This document shows positions 27,823-36,440 of a stretch of 64,000 bases of DNA, piece by piece (within the stretch, counting starts at the first letter, position 1; every line of letters starts with the position of its first letter). The position numbers were made by a program, and so were the translations under genes. Under the pieces are notes generated by a model, which worked only from the letters and a program-made list of their open reading frames with translations, ran no database searches and was not told the DNA's origin. The stretch is from UBA6522 sp965204155 (GTDB taxonomy: Bacteria > Pseudomonadota > Gammaproteobacteria > Steroidobacterales > Rariloculaceae). The stretch is taken from positions 1,984,001-2,048,000 of the forward strand of contig OZ241971.1 in the NCBI GenBank assembly GCA_965204155.1, read 5' to 3'.

Positions 27823-29208
27823 ATGACCGACTGGGCAGCGCGCGCATTGAATTTCAGGAGGGGCGAACTGCCTCTGGGCGTGCTCGCAGCGATGTTCTAT
27901 TTCTGCGTGCTGTGCGGCTACTTCTTCCTGCGGCCGGTGCGCGAAGCCATGGGTGTGGCCGGCGGCATGGACCAGCTCCGCTGGCTGTTCGTGATGACAT
28001 CCATCGCCTCGCTGATCCTGGTGCTGCTGTTCGGCGGGGTGGTGAGCCGACTGGACCGGCGCAAGTTCATTCCCATCGGCTACCTGTTCGTCATCGTCTG
28101 CCTGGTGGGATTCGCAAGCCTGCTGGTGATCGACGCGGGCGCCGGCGGCGGCATCATCGGCACCGACGCGGAGACCGGCCTGGCACGGGGCGTGGGTTAT
28201 ACCTTCTACGCCTGGCTCAGCGCCATCAACCTGTTCGTCAACAGCCTGTTCTGGGCGTTCATGGTGGATATCTTCAACGTCGACCAGGGCAAGCGCATGT
28301 TCGCCTTCATCGGTATCGGCGGCACCATCGGTGCGCTGATCGGCGGCTGGGCCACCAACGTGATCAGCGGCTCGACCGATTCCATCTACCTGCCGGTGGG
28401 ACTCATGCTGATCGGCGCCGGGTTCTTTGCGGGCGCGATCCTCATCATGCTGACGCTTGACCGGATGGCGGTGGGCTCGGAATACTCGCGCCTGGGCGAG
28501 CGTGGGACCGCGACCGCGGCGGCGCCCGGAGAGCGCATCGGCGGCAGTTTCTTCGACGGCGCCACGGCGGTGGTGCAATCGCCGTACCTGCTGGGAATTG
28601 CCGTTTTCATCGTGTTTCTCGCCATCTCGAATACGCTGATCTACTTCACGCAGGCCAACGTCATCATCGAGAGCACGGACACCTTCAGCCAGCGGGTGGG
28701 CGCCTTCGCGCAGTTCGACGCGCTGGCGCAGGGGGCGACCCTGATCACCCAGATCTTCATCACCACGCGGCTGATCAAGAAGCTGGGGGTGGGCTGGACC
28801 CTGGCGATCCTGCCGCTGGTGACCGTGGCCGGGTTCGCCGTGCTGGCGATCTGGCCCCTGTACGGCGTCATGGCGCTGTTCCAGGCGCTGCACAGGGCGA
28901 CCCGCTACGCCATTTCAAGGCCCGCCCGCGAGACGCTGTTCAGCGTCGTTCCGCCGTCGGAGAAGTACAAGGCCAAGCCGCTCATCGACGTCTTCCTGTA
29001 TCGCGGCGGCGACGTGGCCGGGGCGGGCATTCAGGGTGCGCTGAGCGCGCTGGGAACCATTACGTTGATGGCCGCCGCCACGGTGCCGTTCGCGGTCGTC
29101 TGGTGCACACTCTCCATCGCGCTGGGCCGTGCCCAGCAGCGTCTGGACCCTGCCGAACAGGATGCCGCCGGGGCGGCCGGAGCCGGACAACCCGCTCGGG
29201 CCACCTGA
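27823..29208 (+). CDS. MFS / NTT-like membrane carrier
   Basis: The 461-residue protein has about 12 hydrophobic segments. It contains 'FYFCVLCGYFFLRPVREAMG' near the N-terminus, 'FWAFMVDIFNVDQGKRMFAFIGIGGTIGALIGG' and 'SRPARETLFSVVPPSEKYKAKPLIDVFLYRGGD'. These are signatures of a bacterial MFS subgroup related to nucleotide transporters (NTT-like). In free-living bacteria the substrate is unknown, so ATP/ADP exchange should not be assumed. An AGAGG sequence 11 bp upstream supports the ATG at 27823. Confidence 0.75.
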   Translation: MTDWAARALNFRRGELPLGVLAAMFYFCVLCGYFFLRPVREAMGVAGGMDQLRWLFVMTSIASLILVLLFGGVVSRLDRRKFIPIGYLFVIVCLVGFASLLVIDAGAGGGIIGTDAETGLARGVGYTFYAWLSAINLFVNSLFWAFMVDIFNVDQGKRMFAFIGIGGTIGALIGGWATNVISGSTDSIYLPVGLMLIGAGFFAGAILIMLTLDRMAVGSEYSRLGERGTATAAAPGERIGGSFFDGATAVVQSPYLLGIAVFIVFLAISNTLIYFTQANVIIESTDTFSQRVGAFAQFDALAQGATLITQIFITTRLIKKLGVGWTLAILPLVTVAGFAVLAIWPLYGVMALFQALHRATRYAISRPARETLFSVVPPSEKYKAKPLIDVFLYRGGDVAGAGIQGALSALGTITLMAAATVPFAVVWCTLSIALGRAQQRLDPAEQDAAGAAGAGQPARAT

Positions 29209-29217
29209 GGGCCGCGC

Positions 29218-30183
29218 TCAGCCGTATCCCAGGAGCCGCCGAAGCCCCAGGAAGGCGGGGTAGGGTTCCGTGATCACGTACGTGGAGATGGCTTCCAGGT
29301 AGAAACGATAGCGGCCTTTCGCTTCGAAGCTCTCCCGGAAGCGTGACCGTTCCAGCGGCTCCAGCATTCGGGGCACGATGCCGCCGGCGATGAAGACGCC
29401 GCCCCTGGCGCCGACGGTCAGCGCCAGGTTGCCCGCCACCGTACCCAGCACTTCGAAGAACATGCCGCGTGCCTCGCCGGCCAGCGCGTCGCCGTCCGCC
29501 GCCGCCTGGCTGACCTCGGCCGGGCTCGGGCGGGCGACGCCCCGGCCCTGCAACTCGGCCAGCGCCATGTAGATATTGACCAGGCCGGGCCCCGACAACA
29601 GGCTTTCCGCCGAGCAGTGACCGTACTGCGCCCGGATCCGGTCGGTGATCGACTGCTGTTCGGGTGTGACGCCGGAAAACGATATGTTTCCGCCCTCGCC
29701 CTCGACGACTGCCCACTCGTCGCCGCAGGGGGCCACGGTGGCCACCCCCAGGCCGGAACCCGGACCTAGCGTCGCCATCGCGGTTCCGGGCACCGGAGCG
29801 CCGCCGCCCACCTGGTGCAGATTCGCGCCGCCGCCGCCCACCTGGTGCAGATCTGCGCCGGCGAGCGCCGGCAACGCCCAGGCCACGGCCGCGAAGTCGT
29901 TCACCATGACGAGTTCCCGCAGGTCGAGTTCGTTCGCGAGCGATCCCCGGGAGAATCGCCACTCAAGGTTGGGCATTCGCACCGCGTCTCCGAGTACCGG
30001 TGCGGCAACGGCAAGCGCCGCGGATTCCGGGCGAAGGAAGCACTGGCCCAGGTAGCCTCGCAACAGCGCCTGCAGGCTGTCGAAACGGCGGTTCTGGAAG
30101 ACCTCGGCTGCCTGTATCTTGCCGTCGTCGTCGAGCACCGCGCAGCGGGTCTGCGTGGCGCCAATGTCGGCTATCAGATTCAC
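29218..30183 (-). CDS. glk: glucokinase
   Basis: The 321-residue protein belongs to the Glk (non-ROK) glucokinases: phosphate-binding N-terminus 'MNLIADIGATQTRCAVLD', 'NDFAAVAWALPAL', 'LGPGSGLGVA' and 'GGVFIAGGIVPRM'. It makes glucose 6-phosphate with ATP in the cytoplasm. An in-frame 30-bp tandem duplication (29801-29860) repeats ten residues (A[D/N]LHQVGGGG) between the substrate region and the GTAMATLGPGSG loop. Other members lack this, so it may alter a surface loop. The gene converges on the carrier gene. Confidence 0.9.
   Translation of the reverse strand: MNLIADIGATQTRCAVLDDDGKIQAAEVFQNRRFDSLQALLRGYLGQCFLRPESAALAVAAPVLGDAVRMPNLEWRFSRGSLANELDLRELVMVNDFAAVAWALPALAGADLHQVGGGGANLHQVGGGAPVPGTAMATLGPGSGLGVATVAPCGDEWAVVEGEGGNISFSGVTPEQQSITDRIRAQYGHCSAESLLSGPGLVNIYMALAELQGRGVARPSPAEVSQAAADGDALAGEARGMFFEVLGTVAGNLALTVGARGGVFIAGGIVPRMLEPLERSRFRESFEAKGRYRFYLEAISTYVITEPYPAFLGLRRLLGYG
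29801..29860. repeat. 30-bp in-frame tandem duplication inside glk
   Basis: Two adjacent 30-bp units agree at 28 of 30 positions and add one copy of a ten-residue, Gly-rich segment to glucokinase without changing the frame. Confidence 0.9.
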
Positions 30184-30304
30184 GCGGCGATTCTAACCCG
30201 CACGGGTCAGGAGCGGCGGGATTCCTGCCGCCGGCCGCTGGAGAACCAAAATGACATGCCCCGCCGCTCCGGCGGCGAAGCCCCGTGGCACGATTCCGCC
30301 CGGA

Positions 30305-30520
30305 TCAGGCGTTCAGGTCCGGGATCCGGGAACTCTCCAGGTGCGTGATCATGTCCTTGATCATGAGCTTGCGCTTCTTCAGGCGCCGCAACATGATCTG
30401 GTCGACATAGGGATCGGTCGCTAGCCGGGAGATAACCTGGTCCAGGTCCTGGTGCTCTATTCGCAACTGCTTCAGTCGCGCCACGTTCTTGAATGCGTCA
30501 GTTTCTATTTTGTCTGCCAC
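30305..30520 (-). CDS. YdcH/DUF465 family small protein
   Basis: The 71-residue helical protein contains the DUF465 signature: 'ARLKQLRIEHQDLDQVISRLATDP' then 'DQIMLRRLKKRKLMIKDMITHLE'. Members are short, coiled-coil proteins of unknown function. It lies 3 bp after the cysQ stop on the same strand, so the two are probably co-transcribed. Confidence 0.85.
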   Translation of the reverse strand: MADKIETDAFKNVARLKQLRIEHQDLDQVISRLATDPYVDQIMLRRLKKRKLMIKDMITHLESSRIPDLNA

Positions 30521-30523
30521 TAC

Positions 30524-31324
30524 TCAACTATTCTGCACCGCGCTGAGCCAGTCCCGCCCGAGGTCTCCGACCGCCAGGAAATGAGGATTCAGCAGGCGAT
30601 CCTTCGTGTTGTACCTGAGCGGCTGGCCAGCAAGGTCAATCATACCCCCACCGGCGCTCTCCAGGATAGCCTGCGCAGCCCCCGTGTCCCACTCCGAGGT
30701 GGGCCCGAGGCGGGGGTAGATGTCGGCCTGCCCGCCGGCGACCATGCAGACCTTGAGCGAACTGCCCATGGGACTGAGTTCGTACGGGCCGAGCCGCGCA
30801 AGGAAAGCCGACAGGCCGGGGCCGGGGTGGCTTCGGCTGCCCATGACCCGGAGCGGATTCGAACGGCCCCGGGACGCGCGTATCGGCACCTGCGATCCGT
30901 CGGCGCCCCGGCGCCAGGCGCCGGTGCCGCGGATGCCGGAGAATTCCAGGTTCAGCGCCGGCGCCAAAACGACCCCGAGCACGGCCCGGTGGTCTTCCAC
31001 CAGCGCAATGTTGACCGTGAATTCGCCGTTCCTCTTGACGAATTCCTTCGTGCCGTCCAGAGGATCCACCAGCCAGTAGCTCTTCCACTGCCGCCGCTCC
31101 TCCCAGGCGGTGAGCGCGGACTCCTCCGACAGGACCGGAAGCGCCGGACGCAGTCTTGCGAGACCCGAGCAAATGACGCCGTCGGCCGCGCGGTCCGCCT
31201 CGGTGACCGGCGAACGGTCGGCCTTCAGTTCCACGCGGAAGCCGCGCGCATACACCGACATGATCGCATCGCCCGCCGCCCGGGCAATCGTCCGTACTTC
31301 TTCCAGGATTGCGGTGAAATTCAT
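30524..31324 (-). CDS. cysQ: 3'(2'),5'-bisphosphate nucleotidase CysQ
   Basis: The 266-residue inositol-monophosphatase-fold enzyme removes phosphate from PAP, a by-product of sulfate assimilation. Metal-binding motifs are intact: 'LSEES', 'DPLDGTKEF' and 'TSEWDTGAAQAIL'. Its location is cytoplasmic or inner-membrane-associated. I chose the ATG at 31324 because it begins the family N-terminus. Only 39 bp separate it from the divergent yrfG start, so the promoters must overlap. Confidence 0.92.
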   Translation of the reverse strand: MNFTAILEEVRTIARAAGDAIMSVYARGFRVELKADRSPVTEADRAADGVICSGLARLRPALPVLSEESALTAWEERRQWKSYWLVDPLDGTKEFVKRNGEFTVNIALVEDHRAVLGVVLAPALNLEFSGIRGTGAWRRGADGSQVPIRASRGRSNPLRVMGSRSHPGPGLSAFLARLGPYELSPMGSSLKVCMVAGGQADIYPRLGPTSEWDTGAAQAILESAGGGMIDLAGQPLRYNTKDRLLNPHFLAVGDLGRDWLSAVQNS

Positions 31325-31363
31325 GCCCGCTGCGCGCCGGGTTTGAGTATCATCTTGCCGTCC

Positions 31364-32104
31364 ATGTCGGCGCCCTCCACAACAACCCAGCACAACAACG
31401 ATCCGGTGGTCGCCTGGGACGGCGTCGACACGGTCCTGCTGGACATGGACGGTACGCTGCTCGACCTGGCGTTCGACAATTACTTCTGGACGGAATTCAT
31501 TCCCGCGCATTATGCACAAGTGCGCGGGTTGCGCGAAAAGGATGCACGGTCGACATTGCTGGACCGTTACCGCTCCATCGAGGGACGGCTCGCCTGGTAC
31601 TGCATCGATCACTGGAGCGAAGCCCTGGACCTGGACATCCGCGCCCTGAAGCGAACCCAGCGCCACCGTGTCTGTTACCTGCCCGGCGCGACGGACTTCC
31701 TCGCGTGGCTGCGCGAACAGGACAAGCGCGTATTGCTGGTCACCAACGCGCATCCGTTCACGCTGGCGCTCAAGGTCGCCGAGACCGACCTCGACGCGCA
31801 TGTCCACGACATGGTCAGTTCGCACAACTTTCTTGCGCCCAAGGAAACCGGCCTGTTCTGGCATCGGTTCCATGCCGAGGAACCATTCGATCCCAGCCGT
31901 ACGTTGCTCATCGAAGACAGCGTGCCCGTACTGCAGGCAGCAACTCGGTTCGGTCTGGCGGGCACCGTCGCCATCCGGTGTCCCGACACCCGGCACCCGC
32001 CCCGGCAGATTGACGGCTTCCCGTCGGTCGACGGTGTTCACGAACTGATGGACGGCCAGAAGGCTGTGCCGCAGGAAAGCGCGAAAGCGAATGTGCAGCC
32101 GTGA
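31364..32104 (+). CDS. yrfG: HAD-family nucleotidase YrfG
   Basis: The 246-residue protein has the HAD motifs: DMDGTLLDL (nucleophile Asp), VTNAHP (motif II), a downstream Lys and LIEDSVPVL (motif III). The YrfG-type signature includes 'DNYFWTEFIPAHYA' and 'LPGATDFLAWL'. E. coli YrfG dephosphorylates GMP and IMP. It is divergent from cysQ and convergent with rhlB. Confidence 0.88.
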   Translation: MSAPSTTTQHNNDPVVAWDGVDTVLLDMDGTLLDLAFDNYFWTEFIPAHYAQVRGLREKDARSTLLDRYRSIEGRLAWYCIDHWSEALDLDIRALKRTQRHRVCYLPGATDFLAWLREQDKRVLLVTNAHPFTLALKVAETDLDAHVHDMVSSHNFLAPKETGLFWHRFHAEEPFDPSRTLLIEDSVPVLQAATRFGLAGTVAIRCPDTRHPPRQIDGFPSVDGVHELMDGQKAVPQESAKANVQP

Positions 32105-32137
32105 TTTCCTGCGGCGCGGGCTCCCGGCTCTTCGGAA

Positions 32138-33445
32138 TCAACGCTTCCTGCGCCGCCTGCCGCTGCGAGGCTTTCGGCGGCGCGGTTTCCCTCCGTGGCT
32201 GCGCGGCGGACGACGGGGCCGCCGGGGCGGTCTGCTGACGGCGTCCAGGGCGTCCGGGTCGATCCGTTCAACCGGAATCTTCTGGCCGATCAGCGCTTCG
32301 ATATCGGGAAGCGACGCGGCGTAACTCTCGCAGCCGAAACTGATGGCGTCGCCGGACGCGCCGGCCCGGGCCGTGCGCCCGATCCGGTGCACGTAGTCTT
32401 CGGGATCCTGGGGCAGGTCGAAGTTGAACACGTGGCTCACGTCGGGAACGTGAAGCCCCCGGGACGCCACGTCGGTGCCGATGAGCACCGCGAGTTTCCC
32501 GGAGAGGAAATCGCCGAACATCCTGAGGCGCTTCTTCTGTGGTACATCGCCCGAAATCGCCCGGGCGTTGACGCCGTTGTGCGCGAGATAGCGGCCCAGC
32601 CGGTCCGCCTCCCGCCGCGTGTTGACGAAGACCATCGTTCGCCTTGCATCCATCTGCTTCAGCAGCGTGAGCAGCAGCGGAATCTTCTCCTCGTTGGCGG
32701 GAAAGTAGATGCATTGGCGGACGCTGTCGACGGTGACCTTCTCCGGCTCGATGCGGATCAGCTCCGGATCGTTCATGTGCTCGTAGGCAAGCTCCAGAAC
32801 GCGGTGCGACAGGGTGGCGGAGAACAGCATGTTCAGGCGCTTTTCCGGAGAGGGAAGGCGCCGGAGCACGTAGCGGATGTCCCGGATGAAGCCCAGGTCG
32901 AACATGCGGTCGGCCTCGTCCAGAACCATCACCTGGATGCGCCTGAGGGAAAATACCCGCTGCTTGAAGTAGTCGATGATCCGGCCCGGCGTCCCGACCA
33001 GGATATCGACGCCCTCGGCGAGCCGGCGGCGCTGTTTCTCGTAGTCCGTGCCGCCGAAGGCCAGGCCCAGCCTGAACGGCAGGTGCTTGCCCAGCATTTC
33101 GGCATCGGCATGGATCTGCACCGCCAGCTCCCGGGTCGGAGCGAGAATCAGTGCCCTGGGGCCGTGGTGCTGCGGGGCGATGGGCTTGCTGCCCTGCAGC
33201 CGGTTGTAGAGCGCCACCAGGTAGGCGGCCGTCTTGCCGGTTCCCGTCTGCGCCTGTCCCGCGACGTCGTTCCCGGCAAGGGCGAGCGGCAGGGTTTGTT
33301 CCTGAATCGGCGTGCAGCGCCGGAATCCCGCGTCGTCAATCCCCGCCTGAAGCATCCCGGGCAGCGACAGTGAAGAAAACGGAACCTCGGTCAGATGTTG
33401 GTCCGGGGCGGTCGGGGCATCGGACTCCGACGGAAGGACTTGCAA
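32138..33445 (-). CDS. rhlB: DEAD-box RNA helicase RhlB
   Basis: The 435-residue ATP-dependent RNA helicase has Walker A AQTGTGKTAAY, the DEAD motif VLDEADRMFDLGF, SAT (LFSATLS), and the C-terminal 'HRIGRTARAG'. It ends in a basic Arg/Pro-rich tail (PPRRPRRPPRSHGGKPRRRK), which often binds RNA or the degradosome. In Gammaproteobacteria RhlB sits next to trxA-rho, as here in divergent orientation. Confidence 0.9.
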   Translation of the reverse strand: MQVLPSESDAPTAPDQHLTEVPFSSLSLPGMLQAGIDDAGFRRCTPIQEQTLPLALAGNDVAGQAQTGTGKTAAYLVALYNRLQGSKPIAPQHHGPRALILAPTRELAVQIHADAEMLGKHLPFRLGLAFGGTDYEKQRRRLAEGVDILVGTPGRIIDYFKQRVFSLRRIQVMVLDEADRMFDLGFIRDIRYVLRRLPSPEKRLNMLFSATLSHRVLELAYEHMNDPELIRIEPEKVTVDSVRQCIYFPANEEKIPLLLTLLKQMDARRTMVFVNTRREADRLGRYLAHNGVNARAISGDVPQKKRLRMFGDFLSGKLAVLIGTDVASRGLHVPDVSHVFNFDLPQDPEDYVHRIGRTARAGASGDAISFGCESYAASLPDIEALIGQKIPVERIDPDALDAVSRPPRRPRRPPRSHGGKPRRRKPRSGRRRRKR

Positions 33446-33660
33446 ATTACATTCTCAAAGGTTCAGAATAGCGCTTACAGGGCGAGCGAGCTCGCCTTCC
33501 CGGATACCCACTACGTTCCCAACGACTGTCGCAAGGAAGCTTTAGGTAGCGGCATTTTGCCTGATGGGGCGGACTGCGTCACTTTATCCAGGCGTATTCG
33601 CGTTTTTTGGCAAGCTCGTGCGGGAAACGGAATCATTGGAAACAGGATGATCGGAGGATC

Positions 33661-34005
33661 ATGCAGGTGAGTGAGAATATCTTCCATACGACGGACAGCA
33701 GCTTCGAGGAAGACGTGCTCAAGTCGGAGCGTCCCGTCCTGATCGACTTCTGGGCCGAATGGTGCGGGCCCTGCAAGATGATCGCGCCTACGCTCGATGC
33801 GATCGCGGACGAATACAAGGATCGCCTCAAGGTGGTGAAGGTCAATGTGGACGAGAATCCGCAGACGCCCATGAAATACAACGTTCGCAGCATTCCCACG
33901 TTAATTCTCATGAAGGGAAGTTCGGTGGAAGGGCAGCAGATCGGTGCTGTCGGCAGGGGCAGGCTGGCCGCGTTCATCGACCAGCATGTGGGTGCACAGT
34001 CGTAG
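33661..34005 (+). CDS. trxA: thioredoxin
   Basis: The 114-residue thioredoxin has the active site W34-C35-G36-P37-C38-K and the buried Asp in 'VLIDFWAEW'. It reduces cytoplasmic disulfides using thioredoxin reductase. A GGAGG-type sequence (GATCGGAGGATC) lies directly upstream of the ATG at 33661. rho follows 24 bp downstream on the same strand, the common gammaproteobacterial order. Confidence 0.95.
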   Translation: MQVSENIFHTTDSSFEEDVLKSERPVLIDFWAEWCGPCKMIAPTLDAIADEYKDRLKVVKVNVDENPQTPMKYNVRSIPTLILMKGSSVEGQQIGAVGRGRLAAFIDQHVGAQS

Positions 34006-34028
34006 CCAGGGGGGTTGGAAAGCAATCT

Positions 34029-35456
34029 GTGAGGGGATACTTGGGTAATCCAGGACGAGCCCGGTCGAAGAACAATCCGCGGCACCAGCGCAACAGCGAG
34101 GGCAAGAAACGCCAGCGCCGGCGCCGCCGCGACGAGTTCCCGGACGACGACGATTTCGACGTGATCCCGGCTGCCGAACTCGAGCAGACGAAGGCCGCCA
34201 TGAAACTGGCCGATCTGAAGAATCGGCCGGCGTCGCAGCTCGTGGAGCTGGCGCACTCAATGGGCCTGGAGAGCCTGGCCCGTTCCCGCAAGCAGGACAT
34301 CATCTTTTCGATCCTCAAGGCGCATGCCAAGAGCGGGGAGAACATCTACGGCGAGGGGGTTCTGGAGATCCTGCAGGACGGTTTCGGCTTTCTGCGTTCT
34401 TCCGACAGTTCCTACCTGGCGGGGCCGGACGACATCTATGTCTCGCCGAGCCAGATTCGCCGTTTGAACCTGCGCACGGGCGATACGGTGTCCGGGCTGA
34501 TCCGGCCGCCGAAGGACAACGAGCGCTACTTCGCCATGCTGCGGGTGGGCGAGATCAATCACGACGCGCCCGAGAACGCCAGGAACAAGGTGCTGTTCGA
34601 GAACCTGACGCCGCTGTTCCCCACCGACCGGCTGAAGCTGGAGCAGGGCAACGGCAGCACGGAAGACCTGACGGCGAGGGTGATCGACATGGTCGCACCC
34701 ATCGGCGCGGGCCAGCGCGGCCTGATCGTGTCGCCGCCCAAGGCCGGCAAGACCATGCTGCTGCAGAACATCGCGGCCTCCATCGTGGCCAACCAGCCGG
34801 AGTGCGATCTCATCGTGTTGCTCATCGACGAGCGGCCCGAGGAAGTCACGGAGATGGAGCGCACGGTGCGGGGCGAGGTGGTCTCGAGCACTTTTGACGA
34901 ACCCGCCACACGGCACGTGCAGGTGGCGGAGATGGTGATCGAGAAGGCCAAGCGCCTCACGGAGCACAAGCGCGACGTGGTGATCCTGCTGGATTCGATT
35001 ACCCGGCTGGCGCGCGCCTACAACACGGTGGTGCCGTCATCGGGCAAGGTGCTGACCGGCGGTGTGGACGCCAACGCGTTGCAGCGGCCGAAGCGGTTCT
35101 TCGGGGCGGCCCGAAACATCGAGGAGGGCGGCAGTCTCACGATCATCGCCACGGCGCTGGTGGACACCGGGTCGAAGATGGACGAGGTCATCTACGAGGA
35201 GTTCAAGGGCACGGGCAACATGGAAATCCACCTGGACCGGCGGATTTCCGAAAAGCGCGTGTTCCCGTCGATCCACATCAATCGCTCGGGCACCCGCAAG
35301 GAAGAGCTGCTGACTCAGCCGGACGAGTTGCAGAAGATGTGGGTGCTGCGCAAGGTCCTGCACTCCATGGACGAACTGGCGGCCGTGGAGTTTCTGCTGG
35401 ACAAGCTGCAGGACACGAAGACGAACGCGCAGTTCTTTGAGGCGATGAAGCGCTGA
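34029..35456 (+). CDS. rho: transcription termination factor Rho
   Basis: The hexameric RNA helicase terminates transcription. The protein core matches E. coli Rho: 'LADLKNRPASQLVELAHSMGLESLARSRKQDIIF', 'GFGFLRSSDSSYLAGPDDIYVS', Walker A 'SPPKAGKTMLLQ' and 'LLDSITRLARAYN'. From GTG 34029 the product is 475 residues, with a basic then acidic extension of about 57 residues. Starting at ATG 34200 gives 418 residues, like E. coli. The extension looks coding, so I kept the longer form, but the start is uncertain. Confidence 0.95.
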   Translation: MRGYLGNPGRARSKNNPRHQRNSEGKKRQRRRRRDEFPDDDDFDVIPAAELEQTKAAMKLADLKNRPASQLVELAHSMGLESLARSRKQDIIFSILKAHAKSGENIYGEGVLEILQDGFGFLRSSDSSYLAGPDDIYVSPSQIRRLNLRTGDTVSGLIRPPKDNERYFAMLRVGEINHDAPENARNKVLFENLTPLFPTDRLKLEQGNGSTEDLTARVIDMVAPIGAGQRGLIVSPPKAGKTMLLQNIAASIVANQPECDLIVLLIDERPEEVTEMERTVRGEVVSSTFDEPATRHVQVAEMVIEKAKRLTEHKRDVVILLDSITRLARAYNTVVPSSGKVLTGGVDANALQRPKRFFGAARNIEEGGSLTIIATALVDTGSKMDEVIYEEFKGTGNMEIHLDRRISEKRVFPSIHINRSGTRKEELLTQPDELQKMWVLRKVLHSMDELAAVEFLLDKLQDTKTNAQFFEAMKR

Positions 35457-35470
35457 GGAGCCTTCCTTTT

Positions 35471-35505
35471 CTGGCCGGCAGAGATGCCGCCAGTCGTTTG
35501 TTTTT
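35471..35505 (+). terminator. rho-independent terminator after rho
   Basis: CTGGCCGGCA and TGCCGCCAG form a stem with one bulge around GAGA, and the T-rich run TCGTTTGTTTTT follows. It begins 15 bp past the rho stop. Confidence 0.7.
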
Positions 35506-35537
35506 AGTGTCGTACGTCGCGCGCCGTGACTGTGGAG

Positions 35538-35692
35538 GCGCCGCGAGTGCGTGTGCGGCCACCCGTTGATCGCTCAAGTTCGCCCGCCATCCATGGCGGG
35601 CTCACATCGGGGCTCGGTGCTCCTGGCCATCCCTGGCCCCGCTCCGAGCCCACGACGCGATCAACGGGTGGCCGCACACGCACTCGCGGCGC
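35538..35692. repeat. 155-bp element with 36-bp perfect inverted repeats
   Basis: The arms 35538-35573 and 35657-35692 are exact reverse complements. The 83-bp centre has its own hairpins: CCCGCCA/TGGCGGG (35583-35600) and GGGCTCGG/CCGAGCCC (35610-35651), the latter enclosing GGCCA/TGGCC. The whole could fold as a three-way junction. It carries no plausible gene. MITE-like or structural-RNA identities are both possible. Confidence 0.85.
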
Positions 35693-35763
35693 AAGATGGC
35701 CTGCTATAGGATTGAATCGCGCTTTCGGCGGATGGCTCGGTAGGCAAAGTCGTGGCGATAGTA

Positions 35764-35797
35764 GAACCCCGGAGAGTAGCGTGCTCATCCGGGGTTC
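35764..35797. repeat. 10-bp stem-loop upstream of the GIY-YIG gene
   Basis: GAACCCCGGA and TCCGGGGTTC pair perfectly around a 14-nt loop, 43 bp before the GIY-YIG start. It has no T-tract. Its role is unknown; it could be regulatory or part of the neighbouring element. Between the terminator of rho and this point the roughly 380-bp spacer holds no gene. Confidence 0.5.
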
Positions 35798-35839
35798 GAG
35801 CAGCACTGCTGCCAATGCTTACCAGGCGAGGAACCAGCA

Positions 35840-36295
35840 ATGCTTACCGAGGATTATCTAGCCGATAATGAATTTAGTCACGTAGGTTGCCTGTTGCTTG
35901 AAAAGGACGGGAACGGGGAGCCCCTAGTGGACAATCCGCAAGAGAGCCTTGCGCGGTCAGAATTGCATGCCAAGCTGGAACCGCCCTTCTGCCGCCTACG
36001 CCTCCCCAAGCTGCCCAAGGCGGCAGGGGTCTATGTCATCGTTATAGCAGAGCAGGCTGTCTATGTTGGCCGAACCGATAAAAGCTTGGCCGCTCGGTTC
36101 GGTGGCTATAAGAAAATTGGTTCTTCTGCTTGCAAGGCGAGAGGCGGTCAGATCACGAATTGCCGGATCAACCACCGCATCCTGGAAGAGCACAAGAAAG
36201 GCCATACAGCCCATCTGTGGTTTAGGAAATATATCGACTTGGAAAAGGCGATGATGGAGCATTTTCGGCCAAGCTGGAATCAGCAGTTGAAATAG
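35840..36295 (+). CDS. GIY-YIG nuclease-superfamily protein
   Basis: The 151-residue protein carries the GIY-YIG core: GVY at 63-65, YVG at 75-77, Arg86 (LAARFGGY), Glu135 or Glu140 near 'DLEKAMMEHF' and Asn147 (SWNQQL), all at the usual spacing. GIY-YIG enzymes cut DNA in repair, restriction or homing. This one has a 60-residue N-terminal part without a recognised domain, so its target is unknown. It is less GC-rich than its neighbours and lies in an accessory island. Confidence 0.75.
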   Translation: MLTEDYLADNEFSHVGCLLLEKDGNGEPLVDNPQESLARSELHAKLEPPFCRLRLPKLPKAAGVYVIVIAEQAVYVGRTDKSLAARFGGYKKIGSSACKARGGQITNCRINHRILEEHKKGHTAHLWFRKYIDLEKAMMEHFRPSWNQQLK

Positions 36296-36440
36296 CTAAT
36301 TACCACCCCGCACTCCGGTGAGTCGGTGCTTGGTTAGGTATATACTTCCCAATTGAAAGATATCAATATGGACCCTTTCAATCCGGCCTGATCGCCAACC
36401 TCACGAGTTGGTGATTTTCCGGCTAAGTTCGGATTCGGCG

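Noticed and set aside
35538..35692. attC-type integron site
   Set aside because: Long symmetric arms lack the asymmetric R/L box layout, and no integron integrase or cassette series is present.
35504..35861. Open frames across the inverted-repeat element on both strands
   Set aside because: Their similar peptides on opposite strands are produced by the inverted repeat itself.
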